Shown here: positions 51,493 through 61,112 of the stretch, piece by piece
Numbering within the stretch: position 1 is the stretch's first letter
Layout of the letters: every line of letters begins with the position of its first letter
From: Tridacna crocea
Lineage: Eukaryota > Mollusca > Bivalvia > Cardiida > Cardiidae
Reading direction: 5' to 3'
DNA length: 64,000 nucleotides
Assembly: GCA_943736015.1 (NCBI GenBank)
Contig: OX031062.1
Location: forward strand, 57,772,962-57,836,961
Made by a program: the position numbers and the translations under genes
The notes under the pieces: generated by a model
Databases searched by the model: none
What the model was told of the DNA's origin: nothing
What the model saw: the letters and a program-made list of their open reading frames with translations, nothing else

Positions 51493-51538
51493 GTTGATCA
51501 GTATCATACAATGTGCAGTCTGATCTTTGATCTACGCT
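51493..51538. repeat. family B hairpin fragment
   Basis: GTTGATCAGTATCATACAAT and GTGCAGTCTGATCTTTGATC. Confidence 0.55.
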
Positions 51539-51654
51539 TTTGGGGTCAGCGTAAAAAAAAAACCAGAACAGACATGAACGAAAGCCGCCTTTACTGACCC
51601 TCATTCGTCTTCACAACTAACACAAACACAATGACAGACAGCAACAACACAAGC

Positions 51655-51740
51655 TTGAAAATGCTTGCAAAAATGTTTTCAACCCTTTCAAAACAGAATG
51701 CCATAATTTGGGCTGCAAGTAATTTGTCTTATGTATAAAT
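51655..51740 (-). repeat. degenerate PB1 fragment
   Basis: TTGAAAATGCTTGCAAAAAT with GTTTTCAACCCTTTC. Only the general plan remains. Confidence 0.3.
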
Positions 51741-51941
51741 GGATAATTGTCGTTATGTTGCGCATCAACAGCTCTAGTCCTTTAGCATACATGTCATTTT
51801 TACAAGTCTTAAATACTGTTGTTTTGTTAGCAGTTACTGTACATGTGGATATATAATCATACATGTTGAAAAATATGCTAATTAGCAATTGCAGACACTA
51901 TGTGAACAGAAATGATTGCAAATTCAAGGCACCCATTATTA

Positions 51942-52253
51942 GTTTAACTCTTTACCAAACTAGAGGCGCTTGAGCGCCTGTATCGCTTCACAGGCCTGAT
52001 TTATCTGTAATGGTGGAGAGAAGTTTTTAACAATTACCATTCATTCCTGCATTTTAGGTCACTAAAGAAAAAAAGCTATGAAAAACATCCTGAGAAAAGA
52101 AGAAAATAAAAGTTACCTGCATTTTCTTAGTTTTACACAATAATTTCTACCCTTTTTGATACAAGTTTTACTAATTTGAAGATTTATTATGTTGTCTGCA
52201 ACATCTTTCAATTATGGCCAGTTATAAAAATTTTGTCCTCTGGTTATAGTTAA
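51942..52253 (-). mobile_element. PB1 copy interrupted by another element's head
   Basis: TTAACTCTTTACCAAAC is followed at 51960 by TAGAGGCGCTTGAGCGCCTG with TATCGCTTCACAGGC (a variant array-element head). From 52055 a decayed PB1 core (AAAAGTTACCTGCATTTTC) and a minus right arm to TTAA follow. Confidence 0.6.
51960..52054 (+). repeat. variant head motif AGAGGCGCTTGAGCGCC
   Basis: It has the same layout as the 48321 head: AGAGG, a palindrome, CCTG, then TATCGCTTCAC. The palindrome sequence differs, GGCGCTTGAGCGCC against GGGCCAAGATGGCCC. No tandem body follows. Confidence 0.5.
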
Positions 52254-52432
52254 CTCATTACCAAACGACAACATTTTAGGGTTGTCCAAATGGAAAGCAT
52301 TTGTAGATGAAAAAATAAAAGTGACTGAAAATTTGAAAGTTGTTTTGTGAAGGGTAGATAACATTGTGGGAGAAGGTTACCAGCATTTTCTCCTTTTCCC
52401 ACAATGTTTTCTAAAGTCTTCTTTGTCAGGGA
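52250..52432 (+). mobile_element. PB1 MITE, plus, left hairpin arm deleted
   Basis: GTGGGAGAAGGTTACCAGCA: the left stem is cut to a few bases. The short arm stops at TTTGTCAGGGATCAG. Confidence 0.8.
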
Positions 52433-52942
52433 TCAGTTTGATTGGATAATAACAGTAAAGCCCTGTCCCTCTTTGTACTAGGTCACCAGTAGGTCAACAA
52501 ACCTTTACCAGAACTAATCAAAGTGCAGAGGTTCTTTTGTTTTATCAGTCAAAACCAAAAATTTGACCCATTTACGCAAAACCAGTGTCGCCAGTATTGT
52601 CGACGATCTTAAACTGCCACAATTACATTTAGTGAACTATATATGTTAAAATAATATTCAAAAGAATACTTTTAATCAATTACTGACAAAGAAGATAATC
52701 TATTTGCCAAAAAAATAAAGAAATTTTGAGGTCAAAATGCCGCTAGTAGCGAATTTTCGTATGTCTCCACAACAAATTGACATTTTACAGCTGTGAAATT
52801 TTAAACATGAAACTTTAAACGAATATAGTTATTTTACTAAGGTAAAGAAATGGTAGCTATCAACTAACTAAGAACATTTTTCTGTTCCTGATTTGCTTAT
52901 TTTTTCCTTCCGGCAGATTTTTTCGATGTCGCCAAAATAGAC

Positions 52943-52957
52943 CTCACCTACCGTAAC
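52943..52957 (+). repeat. CTCACCTCCGTAAC motif, variant
   Basis: CTCACCTACCGTAAC, one inserted A. Confidence 0.7.
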
Positions 52958-53132
52958 GATTTTTATGACCTCTGCAAACTGTGTTAATACATGTGTAGAG
53001 CTGTAGAAAATGCGCTATTTTCTTCATAAAACATGAAATTCCTTTGATATATTCAGAAAAATGTGAATGAGCGCGAAGAACATGTGAAAATCGCTGCATG
53101 AAGTCACACCACGTTTTGTCGCGATTTAAAAC

Positions 53133-53146
53133 CTCACCTCCGTAAC
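53133..53146 (+). repeat. CTCACCTCCGTAAC motif, exact
   Basis: Exact 14-mer. Confidence 0.85.
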
Positions 53147-53290
53147 TAGAAAATGTCCTTTTCATTGTGATTACATTTGTTTTCTATATCAAGTCACCAT
53201 ATCTCCATGTCGTATTTCCCCCATTTTTGCATTTATTCAATTTTTATTTCGTTTCATTCGGACACAATAGGTTGAAATTCATTTTTTATT

Positions 53291-53320
53291 CTCACCTCCG
53301 TAACTTCTCCCCTCCGTAAC
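53291..53320 (+). repeat. two adjacent CTCACCTCCGTAAC motifs
   Basis: Exact at 53291-53304. CTCCCCTCCGTAAC (one change) at 53307-53320. Confidence 0.85.
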
Positions 53321-53642
53321 GAAGTAAAATTTTGAGCAATACCCCTGTAACTAGTGCGAATATAATAACAAATTGCTTCTTAGAAAACACTGTTACATCA
53401 TGTGCGATGTATATGACGTTAACTACGACCTTAATGACGAAAAAAGTTTAGATTTACAAGAAAGAAGAATTGATAAAAACAATTAAGGTTAAGTCTTGAA
53501 ATTTGTTCTTTTTGATCCCGCAGTATGAAAATTTATTTATTTTTTTGCGAAGACACAATCTACCACGGTAGAAATATTGCTTAAAAGTGAACAAGAATAG
53601 ATTTTAAGGTCCTGCAATAAAATACCCTCGACCCTTTCTACT

Positions 53643-53655
53643 GTTACGGAGGTGA
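53643..53655 (-). repeat. CTCACCTCCGTAAC motif, reversed
   Basis: Plus strand GTTACGGAGGTGA. Confidence 0.85.
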
Positions 53656-53816
53656 TAATTTATATCTAAATCACAATCTTTTATGTTACGTTAACAAAAT
53701 GATGTCCAGGTTAAAAGAGGGCATGGTAAAATTAATTCATTTCAACATGTCTATATTCATATTTCTTCTGTACACAGAAAAAAACATTGTATGATGTATC
53801 TTTTTTCCATGAATCC

Positions 53817-53830
53817 GTTATGGAGGTGAG
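53817..53830 (-). repeat. CTCACCTCCGTAAC motif, reversed, one change
   Basis: Plus strand GTTATGGAGGTGAG. Confidence 0.8.
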
Positions 53831-53993
53831 AAAACAGTAAACAAGTGGTTGAAACTGCATAGCATGAATAAATTCACATAGAATTACACTTTCATGCTGT
53901 GATTTTTTATAAAAGTCATAGAATGTGTTGGAACGTTGTAAAGTTTAACAGATTTATCAATTTATACAAGTTTAATTGTTCATCAAAAAAACT

Positions 53994-54028
53994 GTTACGG
54001 TGGTGAGAAAATATATTACGGATGGGAG
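53994..54028 (-). repeat. two reversed CTCACCTCCGTAAC motifs
   Basis: GTTACGGTGGTGAG at 53994-54007 (one change). ATTACGGATGGGAG at 54015-54028 is a weaker match. Confidence 0.7.
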
Positions 54029-54610
54029 AATGGAATATTGATGGCTGCTATGTAGAGAGGGGTTATGATATACTCATTTACAAGATATAATGGTTAATTA
54101 TATGCATTTGTGGTTCATTTCATTCCAAAAGAAAGTAAAATTACGCTATCAGTTAGAAAAAAAAATACATGTAGACTATAACAAATAAAAAATGTATGGA
54201 TTCTTAACCAAATACCAAGTTTCAAATCGAGAGACAATAATCAAAAGAAAATCGAAGTTGCTCTTGAAGAAAAGGCTGAAATGTGTGACTTGCAGGCGAT
54301 TTGATGTTATTTTAGTTATTAGATTTCCATTATGTACAGTATAATAACATAAAGGTTTACAAGCTATAAAAAAAAAGTTTCTGTTTATTTGAGTTTAAGT
54401 TCTGAAAGACACAACAGTCGAAAGTTTATCACTTTCATAACAGAAAAATCATTGGTTAACTAGAGATTGTTCTCATAGTGATTTCACATTGGCTAGTTTA
54501 CTTTTTACCCTTTCTCTACAAATGAGTAACTTTTTACTTTTTAATGGCTACACATACAGTTCAGCTGCACAATGGAGGGACAGTTCAGTTCTAATCCAAA
54601 TTAAAGAAAT

Positions 54611-54672
54611 GTACAGTGCAGATCAGAGATCAGACTACACATTCTGTGCAATCTTATCTTGATCTACACGAT
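54611..54672. repeat. family B hairpin
   Basis: CAGTGCAGATCAGAGATCAG pairs with CTTATCTTGATCTACACG. Confidence 0.7.
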
Positions 54673-54960
54673 AAACGAAAGCTTCTTGTATCGTCAACTG
54701 TGATTAAAGAGTCAACATACTACAAAGACTGCATTTAGCATTACACACATTGATATGGAGTAAATAGGCCTACATATATATTTAGTGAAATAATCAAATG
54801 TGCATGTTTCACTATTAACAGATTATAGTATAGATCTGTCTGTCATTTTGAAAATACAAAAGTTTGAAGTCTTACTTATATGTCTTTCCATTTATTCATC
54901 GCTGTCTTGAAGCACACTGATGGCAAATGCCTCATAATAAGCACTTTTTAACTGTGTTTA

Positions 54961-55170
54961 GGGTCCGTGTTCACCAATATTCTTAAGAACTAATTCTCAA
55001 AGACTTCATGTGTACATTTGAAAGTGACAAAAGATCTACTTCTAATCGGCTACGGCATTTGGTTGAGCCAATCAGAAGATGAGTTGTGTGACTTTCAATT
55101 GTAGAAAATTCTGGAGAATACTAGTAAAACTAATAATATTTTCAAGAATAATTGGTGAATACGGACCCTG
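54961..55170. mobile_element. family C inverted-repeat element
   Basis: GGGTCCGTGTTCACCAATAT faces ATTGGTGAATACGGACCC. Interior GAGCCAATCAGAAGATGAGT. Confidence 0.82.
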
Positions 55171-55185
55171 ATGTATCAACTTTAG

Positions 55186-55199
55186 CTCACCTCCGTAAC
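55186..55199 (+). repeat. CTCACCTCCGTAAC motif, exact
   Basis: CTCACCTCCGTAAC followed by GGACACAT, 15 bp after a family C element. Confidence 0.85.
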
Positions 55200-55553
55200 G
55201 GACACATTATGAATATTTCAATCAGTAGAGAACTAACGATAACAATTTTTTTACAACTAGATTTTCTTCCATGGTTCAAAGTATAGGCAAAGATGATTCA
55301 GCATGGCTTCTTGTGGTTTTTAGGACATATAAGTATAAAAACATATACTCATTGAACAAAAAGATGGTTCTCATTCTATTGATTTCTTTAAAGTACAACT
55401 CTGATATTGACAAAAATACATGTACTTTGTTGTTGTTATTGTAGTTATTGTTTTACAGTCAATAATGCGTTTTAGGAATTACTTATGAATGAAAATGTTT
55501 AGTAAGATTTTTCAGGACAAGTATTGAGTTTATTATTTAAGTGTGACATTCGG

Positions 55554-55567
55554 CTCACCTCCGTAAC
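55554..55567 (+). repeat. CTCACCTCCGTAAC motif, exact
   Basis: Followed by GGAAACAT, shared with the copy at 55186. Confidence 0.85.
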
Positions 55568-55936
55568 GGAAACATGGCGTTCATAATTAATAATTGACCT
55601 AAAACATAATGGCCAATTGACAAATAACTACTTTACTTTGAAATAATACATGTTCAAACTTTACACTCAAAAGTCTCTTATTCTAATCTGACATTGTTTT
55701 AATTACTGAGAGTAAACCAAATGTGTTTGTATAATTTTTCATTTGAAAAAGTTATAACAATCTTTTGCAACGACTTTTTCCTTGCATAATTTAGAACTAC
55801 GGAATAAGTTGGTAGGGATTTTTTTGTTAATTTTATGATTGCTCCAAGTATACAGAATAAAAAAAGTTTATAGTGTTCAGTGATTGCGTTAAAACTTTGA
55901 TATTTTTCCATTCTAAAATGCAATCAGTATTAAAAA

Positions 55937-55950
55937 CTCACCTCCGTAAC
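55937..55950 (+). repeat. CTCACCTCCGTAAC motif, exact
   Basis: Exact, followed by AGACTGAAAT. Confidence 0.85.
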
Positions 55951-56177
55951 AGACTGAAATATCTCATTTTTTCATCTTCAATATTTTCAAAACCGTTGAT
56001 ATGTTGTGGTAGCAATTTTTTTCTGATATGAAGAACATTCCGAACATTGAAATTCAACTAGTGAAATTGTGTTGGCTTGAGATGACTTTTTTCATATTTT
56101 CTCAATCAGAAATGGGTCAAATTTTTGGTTTTGACTGTTATATGAAAAGGATTATAGATCATGTAAAGCAACCATCT

Positions 56178-56406
56178 TTAACTCTTTACCAAACGCCAAA
56201 ATTTGGGATGTTACCAAACTGAAAATATATACAGACAATAAATTAAACATTGATGAAATGATGATTTCTCTCTTTGATAGAGTAGAAAACACTGAGGGAA
56301 AAGGAGAAAATGCTGATTACCAGCATTTTCTCCTTTTCCAAGTGTGTTTTCCAAAGACTTCTTCTTTAGGGTCGTTAAAAGTCAGGATTGTATGGTAAAG
56401 ACTTAC
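56178..56406 (+). mobile_element. PB1 MITE, plus, type 1
   Basis: Core ATGCTGATTACCAGCAT, stem base shortened (CCTTTTCCAAGTGTG). Right end GGTAAAGACTTAC. Confidence 0.9.
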
Positions 56407-56436
56407 CACAATTGGAACTAACCTGCAATACAACAA

Positions 56437-56896
56437 TGAAATCAAAACGAGTAGTTTGAGAGAAGAAATTTTTCAAAGATTTTACTTTATACCATAAAAG
56501 GAAAATGAGTCACCCATAAAAGCCATGTTTTTTGACGGATCTTTTATTTTTTAAGGAATTCTGTAGACCTCTATCTAAGGAACATTCCTGCAAAAAAATA
56601 ATGCTATCCAATAAGCGGTTTTGGAAGAGAAGATTTTTAAAGTTTTTTAAATTTGGTTGCCATGGCAACCAGAATTATTCATGGAACACAATTATTTGAA
56701 GGAATTTGAAAGAGGACCACCTAAGGAACATTCCTGTGAAATTTGGTAAAAATCCAGTCAATAGTTTCTGAGGAGAAGTTTTTTAAAGAAAAAGTTTATG
56801 GACGCAAGCACGGACGAAAGGACTAACGAATGAACGGACGCACGACAGACACAATGACATGACAATAGCTCGCTGGCCTTCGGCCAGTGGAGCTAA
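56437..56896 (+). mobile_element. degenerate array-type element (166-bp family)
   Basis: GGTTGCCATGGCAACCAGAA, AGGACCACCTAAGGAACATT and GGACGCACGACAGACACAAT match the tail of the 48321 element. A palindromic margin, GCTCGCTGGCCTTCGGCCAG with TGGAGC, replaces the GGTGAGC end. The array is reduced to about two units. Confidence 0.72.
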
Positions 56897-57104
56897 CAAC
56901 AAAATTGTAGACTTGTTCAAATTGAAAGCATTTGCATACAACAAAATAAATGTGGATCAAAAACTGAAATTTGATTTGGGAAGGATTGAAAAAATTGTGG
57001 GAAAAGGAGAAAATGCTCCAGCATTTTCTCCTTTTCCTACAATATTTTCAAGGGCGTTCTTTTTCAGGGTTGTTAAAAGTCAGAATTGTGTGGTAAAGAG
57101 TTAA
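56893..57104 (+). mobile_element. PB1 MITE, plus, terminal bases lost, core collapsed symmetrically
   Basis: GGAGAAAATGCTCCAGCATT then TTCTCC: the GGTTAC centre was removed, leaving a shorter but still nearly symmetric hairpin. Confidence 0.85.
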
Positions 57105-57243
57105 ACATATTCATTTTAAATTCATTGAGAAATAAACTCCTAAAACTTAAACTAGTCTCTCTTGGTTCTGTTTCCTGGGAACTACACTAGTACTTGTATC
57201 GAACTTGTGGGCCAAAGAGCAATCACAATGTTGACACTGCTAA

Positions 57244-57488
57244 TATGGATCTTAAGTTTGAATGGTGTTTTACGCCGCTTTCAACAGTATTTCAGTCATA
57301 TCACAGCGACAGTTCACATATTCATGTTTCCTGGGTTTCACCAGTACTAGGCTAGGCTCTGAAGTGTCTTGCCCAAGGACACTCCTGTGAAAAAACCCAG
57401 TGGAGCCAGCGAGGCTCGAACCTGGGACCTCCAGGTCACGAGTCCTACACTTTACCACTGAGCCACACTGGACCCTATGGATCTTAAG
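57244..57488 (-). mobile_element. tRNA-derived SINE, minus, with perfect 13-bp target duplication
   Basis: Body 57257-57475. TATGGATCTTAAG is found exactly at 57244-57256 and 57476-57488. On the minus strand the head has A box TGGCTCAGTGGTAAAGTG and B box GGTTCGAGCCTC, then GTGTCCTTGGGCAAGACACT, a conserved SINE segment, and a tail ATTTCAGTCATAT-complement with GAAAGCGGCGTAAAACACC. It is a different family from the SINE at 26360. Confidence 0.9.
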
Positions 57489-57959
57489 ACATTATGGTTA
57501 TGAGGGGGCACTCCACCTCACAACTCACACTTGTTATTTGTTGGTGTACATGTGGTAAAATACACAAACAGAAAAGTTTGTGAATCTTTCGAAGTTTCAA
57601 AATCTCAAAAATGTCCGTATCACAGAATTTTCAAAGTTTCTAGTAAAAAAATTTGGTGAATGTGATAAACAACAAAGGCACAAATAGCATTCCATAACAA
57701 AACTTTATCTTTCAATAATCATTTATAGCAGAATATGACTACCAAAGACACAAACTCCTCTCACACAAATTTTATAAGTTTATCAAAAGTTTGTTGTAGA
57801 CAATCGAAACATGTCCGTCTTCCAAACCTTGCATGTGTGACCCATTTCTCTCAAAGGTAAACAAATTCAGTATACACCATAAATGCTATGGGGAGAGTCA
57901 ATGATAAATAACATTCTTTTATTGCTTGTAAAAATTAGCCGTGCTCTGTGAAAGGGGAT
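57489..57959. other. no feature recognised
   Basis: AT-rich, with short AAAGTTT-rich phrases. No repeat family assigned. Confidence 0.4.
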
Positions 57960-57963
57960 CTTC

Positions 57964-58036
57964 ACCCTTTACCAAATGACCAAATTTTAAACTGTTCCAA
58001 ACTGAAAGCACTTGCAGATGATAGTGTAAAGGTAGC
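57964..58036 (+). repeat. PB1 long-arm fragment
   Basis: CCCTTTACCAAATGACCAAA with CTGAAAGCACTTGCAGATGA. It stops at GGTAGC before the next copy. Confidence 0.65.
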
Positions 58037-58264
58037 TTAACCCTTTCCCAAACAAGCCCAGGTTTTTACGAGTCTGCAGTACAAGTCTTTTGAAAACACT
58101 GTGGGAAAAGGAGAATATGCTCATAACGAGCAATTTCTCCTTTTCCCACTGTGTTTTCTACCCTTTAGGAGAACTTTCTACCATTTTCATCAAATTTAAA
58201 ATTGTTGTCTGCAAACTCTTTCAGTTTGGAAGAGTCTAAAATTTGTCGTTTGGGAAAGGGTTAA
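58037..58264 (-). mobile_element. PB1 MITE, minus, type 2
   Basis: Core GAATATGCTCATAACGAGCA. TTAA ends intact, the right one shared with the next copy. Confidence 0.92.
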
Positions 58265-58414
58265 AAAGTGAAATTTGTTTCCAACAGGGTAGAAAACTTT
58301 GTGGGAAAAGGAGAAAATGCTGGTTACCAGCATTTTCTCCTTTTCCCACAAAGTTTTCAGAAGGCTTCTATCTCAGGGTCGTAAAAACCAGGGATTGTTT
58401 TGGTAAAGGGTTAA
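58261..58414 (+). mobile_element. PB1 MITE, plus, long arm deleted
   Basis: TTAAAAAGTGAAATTTG joins TTAA to the inner arm. The core stem base ACTTTGTGGG/CCCACAAAGT is a matched double change. Confidence 0.9.
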
Positions 58415-58431
58415 TGCATCTCTGTGCTGCG

Positions 58432-58606
58432 TGATTACCAAACAGTGATAAACATCCTTAAAATCTCTGTTCTATAAAAAACTTACGGGATCATAAGGTA
58501 CACTGGTCCTTTGACATACACAAAGTTTACCAAAAACATAAAGTTTTGGCCCAGCTCAGCCTGTACAGTCTGCTAAGGCGCCCTTGATCAATACTTTCTG
58601 TTATTC
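58432..58606 (+). repeat. family F copy, degenerate
   Basis: TACACTGGTCCTTTGACATA and CCCAGCTCAGCCTGTACAGT. Confidence 0.5.
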
Positions 58607-58728
58607 CAGGGGTGAGTGCGAAACTATTCCATCTGCACTTTGGAAAATTTTACAGGTGACGGAAAAAACTTCTCATTTAGCCCATTTTTCAAAGAGCATG
58701 GCGAAATTATATAGTTGGCTAATCTTAT

Positions 58729-58970
58729 AACTACTTTTGACTACCCCGAGAGAGAAGCCTTTAGAAAACATTCGAGGAAAAGGAGAAAATAATGGTAACA
58801 ACAAAATTCAGCGTGGCTAAGGTGATTGGATCTATCTTTAATAGGATAGAAAACATTGTGGGAAAAGGAGAAAATGCTGGGTACCGGCATTTTCTCCTTT
58901 TTCTACAATGTTTTCATAAGGCTTCTATCCAAGGGTGGTTAAAACCCTGGGTTGTTTACTACAGGGTTAA
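58729..58970. mobile_element. chimeric PB1
   Basis: A minus left half ends in the core (GGAGAAAATAATGGTAAC), then a plus copy with short arm from CAAAATTCAGCGTGG. Core ATGCTGGGTACCGGCAT. Right TTAA. Confidence 0.78.
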
Positions 58971-58989
58971 ACTTATTATGGAAGAAACC

Positions 58990-59084
58990 GTACAGCTATT
59001 TTGTGAGATAAGGAGAAAATGCTTTTACTCAATATTTCCTCCTTTTCCCACACAATTTTCTTCCCTTTCATTTGGAAATTCCAT
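58990..59084 (-). repeat. degenerate PB1 fragment
   Basis: GGAGAAAATGCTTTTACTCA with ATATTTCCTCCTTTTCCC. Arms almost absent. Confidence 0.5.
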
Positions 59085-59086
59085 CA

Positions 59087-59313
59087 TTAACCCATTACCA
59101 CACAATCCCTACTTTTGACGCCCCTGAGAAAGAAGCCTTTTGAAAACCCTGTGGGAAAAGGAGAAAATGCTGGTAACCAGCATTTTCTCCTTTGCTCACA
59201 GTGTTTTCTACCCTACCCAGAACAAATTTCAATTTTTCAATCACGTTTATTTTGTCGTCTGCAAATGCTTTCAATTTGGACCCGTCTAAAATTTTCTTGT
59301 GTGGTAAAGAGCT
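59087..59313 (-). mobile_element. PB1 MITE, minus, type 1
   Basis: Well preserved. Stem base CCCTGTGGG/CTCACAGTG. Right end GTAAAGAGCTTTACC runs into the next copy. Confidence 0.93.
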
Positions 59314-59491
59314 TTACCAGACAACAAAAACTTTATAGCGACTCAAAAAGTGAACTTTTGGGAAGGATAGAAATCATCGGGAAAAGGAGAAAAGACTGGT
59401 AACTAGCGTTTTCAGTTTTTTTCCCACAATGTTTTCAAAAGGCTTCTCTAACAAAGTTGTGAAAACCAGGCATTGTTTGGTTAAGAATTAA
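59310..59491 (+). mobile_element. PB1 MITE, plus, long arm shortened
   Basis: Core GACTGGTAACTAGC, decayed. The right end GGTTAAGAATTAA is shared with the next copy. Confidence 0.78.
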
Positions 59492-59694
59492 ATCCTTTAC
59501 AACATAATCCTGATTTTTAACAACCCTGAGAAAGCTTTTGAAAACATTGTGGGAAAAGGAGAAGGCTGGTTACCTGCATTTTCTCTTTTACCCACAATGT
59601 TTTCTACCCTTCCCAAACCAAATTTCAATTTTTATTGTCTGCAATTGCTCTCAATTCAGATAAGCCTAAAATTTTGTTGTTTAGTAAAGAGTAA
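59488..59694 (-). mobile_element. PB1 MITE, minus, core slightly collapsed
   Basis: GGAGAAGGCTGGTTACCTGC: the left stem lost AAAT. Right end GTAAAGAGTAA. Confidence 0.85.
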
Positions 59695-59702
59695 AGCCAC
59701 AA

Positions 59703-59931
59703 TTAACCCATTACCACACAATCCCTAATTTGGATGCCCCTGAGAGAGAAGCCTGTGGAAAACATTGAGGGAAAAGGAGAAAATGCTAGTAACCAGCATT
59801 TTCTCCTTTTCCCAAAATGTTTTCTACCCTTCACAAAACAAATTTCAAATTGTCTGTCACTTTTATTTTGTCGTCTGCAGATGCTCACAATTTGGACCAG
59901 TCTAAACTATTGTCATTTGGTAATCAGTTAA
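59703..59931 (-). mobile_element. PB1 MITE, minus, type 1
   Basis: Full length. Core ATGCTAGTAACCAGCAT. Its right TTAA lies next to the putative polyA signal of the orphan gene. Confidence 0.92.
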
Positions 59932-59937
59932 TTTAAT
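59932..59937 (-). promoter_or_regulatory. candidate polyadenylation signal ATTAAA
   Basis: ATTAAA on the minus strand, about 107 bp after the stop codon of the orphan terminal exon. Supported by position only. Confidence 0.35.
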
Positions 59938-60043
59938 CAGCAAACTGCACTCATTATGGCAAGTCTAAAATTTTGTGCTCTGACAAACATAAGATCTTCT
60001 TCATCAAGCATGAGAGATTGGGTTTATATATTTCACAAAATCT

Positions 60044-60194
60044 CTATATCACTATTTTTGTATCTCCTAATTCTTCCTCTGTTGGTAAAACAATTTGATC
60101 TGGTGGAATCAAATAGGGATCAATGAGAGGTAGACCTTCTTTCTCTCGTCTGCATAGATCTAAGTATGCTTCACGGGTGGCCCAGTCCCTCATT
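60044..60194 (-). CDS. orphan terminal coding exon, gene continues beyond the window
   Basis: The acceptor CTTTATTTCAG is followed by the last base of a codon and then MRDWATREAYLDLCRREKEG, LPLIDPYLIPPDQIVLPTEE and ELGDTKIVI-stop. Charged residues, a WATREAYL...CRRE block and proline pairs look like a conserved C terminus, and the codons are typical of coding sequence. I do not recognise the family. No upstream exon with a matching phase is visible between 60195 and 64000, so the rest should lie right of the window. The gene would be transcribed toward NOL9 on the same strand. Confidence 0.55.
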
Positions 60195-60542
60195 CTGAAA
60201 TAAAGGCAATTGTGATCAGTCATGCTGTTTGTGAAGTGTGTCATTCTTGTTGTTTCAATACCACTTTCTGCATAAAACCTTGTGATAAATGAAAAACAAG
60301 AGGGCAAAGGTGGCCCTGGATTCCTCACCTTTTTTTGAGAGGACCATAGCCAATTTTTTTCTTGAGGTATTGAAACACTGGAAACAAAATCATTATCTTG
60401 CCAAGCAATTTTGGAAAGGTCACCTGTAAAAGTCATTTCAAAATCTGACCATCAGTTTCGGAAAAGTAGAATTTTTAAGAGTTTCTTAGTTTCAGTATAG
60501 TGCAAGTAGCCCCCATTCACCAGAGCCATATTTCTTGACCTA

Positions 60543-60771
60543 TTAACCCATTACAACACAATCCCTACTTTTGACGCTCCTGAGATAGAAGCCTTTAGAA
60601 AACACTGTGGGAAAAGGAGAAAATGCTGGTAACCAGCATTTTCTCCTTTTCCCACAGTGTTTTCGACCCTTCCCAGAACAAATTTCAATTTTTCAGTCGG
60701 CTTTATTTTGTCGTCTGAAAATGCTTTCAATTTGGACCAGTCTGATTTTTTTTTGTGTGGTAATGGGTTAA
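60543..60771 (-). mobile_element. PB1 MITE, minus, type 1, nested in an array element
   Basis: Flanks TTCTTGACCTA|TTAA and TTAA|AATTTTGC rejoin to the array consensus TTGACGGATCAAAATTTTG, with one TTAA copy left over. The core is perfect. Confidence 0.95.
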
Positions 60772-61112
60772 AATTTTGCAAACAGCTTTTGAAAAGGGTC
60801 ACCCAAAAAACATCCCCGTGAAATTATATCAGAATCTGACCAACAGTTTCAGAGAAGAATTTTTAAGAATTCTTCATTTCCATACAGTGCAAGTAGTTCC
60901 AATTCACTAGAGCCATGTTTTCTTGACGGATCAAAATTTTGCAATTTTGAAAAGGGGCACCCAAGGAACATCTCTGTGAAATTTCATGAAATTATCTTAA
61001 AATCTGGCCAGCGGTTTCAGAGAGGAAGATTTTTGAAGAATTTCTTAGAAAATTCCTTTTGGTTGCCATGGCAACCAAAGTTTTTGATAGAATCAAATTC
61101 TTTGAACAATTT

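Larger units (their letters stand above)
52433..56177. other. PB1-free interval carrying a dispersed 14-mer
   Basis: AT-rich, with no reading frame above 75 codons. The motif CTCACCTCCGTAAC or a close variant occurs forward at 52943, 53133, 53291, 53307, 55186, 55554 and 55937, and reversed at 53643, 53817, 53994 and 54015. The three right-hand copies share extra flanking bases (CGTAACGGAMACAT). The only other repeats in it are a family B hairpin (54611) and a family C element (54961). One large, otherwise unrecognised element or regulatory locus is possible. Confidence 0.7.

Noticed and set aside
52944..53165. 73-codon minus frame containing SSYGGEVLNRDKTWCDF
   Set aside because: It starts and ends at copies of the 14-mer motif but has no splice context, and the other motif copies do not encode similar peptides.
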